Assembly (NCBI GenBank): GCA_019634575.1
Contig: JAHCAY010000002.1
Location: 544,897 to 608,896, forward strand
DNA: 64,000 nucleotides
Reading direction: 5' to 3'
Source of the DNA: Candidatus Didemnitutus sp.
GTDB lineage: Bacteria; Verrucomicrobiota; Verrucomicrobiia; Opitutales; Opitutaceae
Shown here: positions 63,403-64,000 of the stretch, in pieces
Layout: each line of letters opens with the position of its first letter
How positions within the stretch are numbered: position 1 is the stretch's first letter
The notes under the pieces: generated by a model
What the model saw: only the letters and a program-made list of their open reading frames with translations
What the model was told of the DNA's origin: nothing
Database searches by the model: none
Translations under genes and position numbers: made by a program

Positions 63403-64000
63403 ATGGAATCCTCCCACAAGACCCACAAACCGGCCCGCAAGGGCCTCCGCCGAGTTTTGATGCTTGGCAGTCCTGTCGTCGCGATCTTTGCCGGTCTCGT
63501 GATTTACCTGCACGGCGGACGCGTCATCTCCAGCGACAATGCCTACGTCCACGCCGAGAAACTCACGCTCACGACCGAGGTGGCGGGCAGCGTCGTAGAG
63601 ATCGCGGTGCGCGACAACGAAGTGGTAAAGGCCGGGCAGTTGCTGTGCCGGATCGATGATTCCGTTTACCGGAACGAAGTCGATGGCGCTCGAGCGCAAC
63701 TCGAGGCCGCGCGCACCGAGATCGCGACCCTGCGAGCCAGTCACCGGCAGAAGCTGGCGCAGATCGCCGAGGCCAAGGAGCTGGTCGCCTACGCAGAGCG
63801 CGAGTTGACGCGCCAGCAGACGCTCGCTTCCGGCGATGTCGGCACCGAGGCGGAACTCGACAAGGCGCGCCACACCCTGGATGCCGCGCGCAATCGCGTG
63901 GAAGTGCTTGAGCAGGACGCCGCCACCGTATTGGCGTCTCTGGGCGGCAGCATCGATCAACCCGACGAAAAATATGCGCGGGTGGCGGCGGCCCAGGCGC
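63403..64000 (+). CDS. EmrA/HlyD-type efflux adaptor, N-terminal part (cut by window end)
   Basis: 199 codons are visible from ATG 63403. One N-terminal membrane helix (VVAIFAGLVIYLHGG) is followed by VISSDNAYVHAEKLTLTTEV, AGSVVEIAVRDNEVVKAGQL and LCRIDD, the typical EmrA lipoyl half, and then a coiled coil (ARTEIATLRASHRQKLAQI). It starts 10 bases after the TolC-like gene. A DHA2-type EmrB pump is expected just beyond the window but cannot be seen. Confidence 0.92.
   Translation, partial: MESSHKTHKPARKGLRRVLMLGSPVVAIFAGLVIYLHGGRVISSDNAYVHAEKLTLTTEVAGSVVEIAVRDNEVVKAGQLLCRIDDSVYRNEVDGARAQLEAARTEIATLRASHRQKLAQIAEAKELVAYAERELTRQQTLASGDVGTEAELDKARHTLDAARNRVEVLEQDAATVLASLGGSIDQPDEKYARVAAAQA

Overview
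The window is high-GC bacterial DNA whose content fits a Verrucomicrobiota bacterium, most likely of the Opitutaceae. This placement is inferred from gene content (several secreted sulfatases, GH3 enzymes, a GPH-type sugar transporter, large TonB-dependent receptors with plug domains, LacI and AraC regulators) and not from any marker gene. I saw no rRNA, tRNA or CRISPR array.

Layout. 1-2445: a TonB-dependent receptor cut by the window edge, divergent from a LacI regulator. 2591-9514: a MarR repressor gene followed by an SDR gene and a tripartite RND efflux operon; a shared palindrome lies before marR and over the SDR start. 9613-10385: two small regulator genes, then a decayed clpB fragment. 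10850-13455: AraC regulator plus GH3 enzyme. 13501-15786 (minus): an octaheme cytochrome c lipoprotein with a repeat-rich C-terminus. 16019-30451: a sulfated-glycan utilisation locus. It holds one tightly packed operon (sulfatase, HTH protein, a beta-phosphoglucomutase/GH3 fusion, two sulfatases, GPH transporter), then a TonB receptor and a fourth sulfatase. A 36-bp element with a palindromic core precedes both the operon and the receptor.

30595-44956 is mostly housekeeping: clpB; a minus-strand pantothenate/CoA operon panB-panC-coaBC-coaX-panD; a dihydroorotate-dehydrogenase-like gene; hflX; an alpha/beta hydrolase; a two-subunit molybdenum hydroxylase; and a YdcF-like protein.

45125-51610 is a candidate mobile or defence island: a Fic-domain protein overlapping a TOTE-type primase-helicase, followed by a large serine recombinase. 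It is bracketed by two ungapped 204-bp direct repeats (about 73% identical by hand count) whose conserved blocks are mutually inverted motifs. The Fic gene is preceded by two tandem 25-bp dyads. About 0.9 kb without a convincing gene follows.

52471-64000 is a second efflux region: MarR, adaptor, RND pump, outer-membrane factor, second MarR and two uncharacterised membrane proteins, then a minus-strand LysR regulator and a divergent TolC-like/EmrA-like pair cut by the window end. The same dyad, CTGATA-N9-TATCAG, lies upstream of the MarR-RND operon and next to the LysR start, so the LysR protein probably links these units. A 27-codon single-helix membrane ORF lies just before the TolC-like gene.
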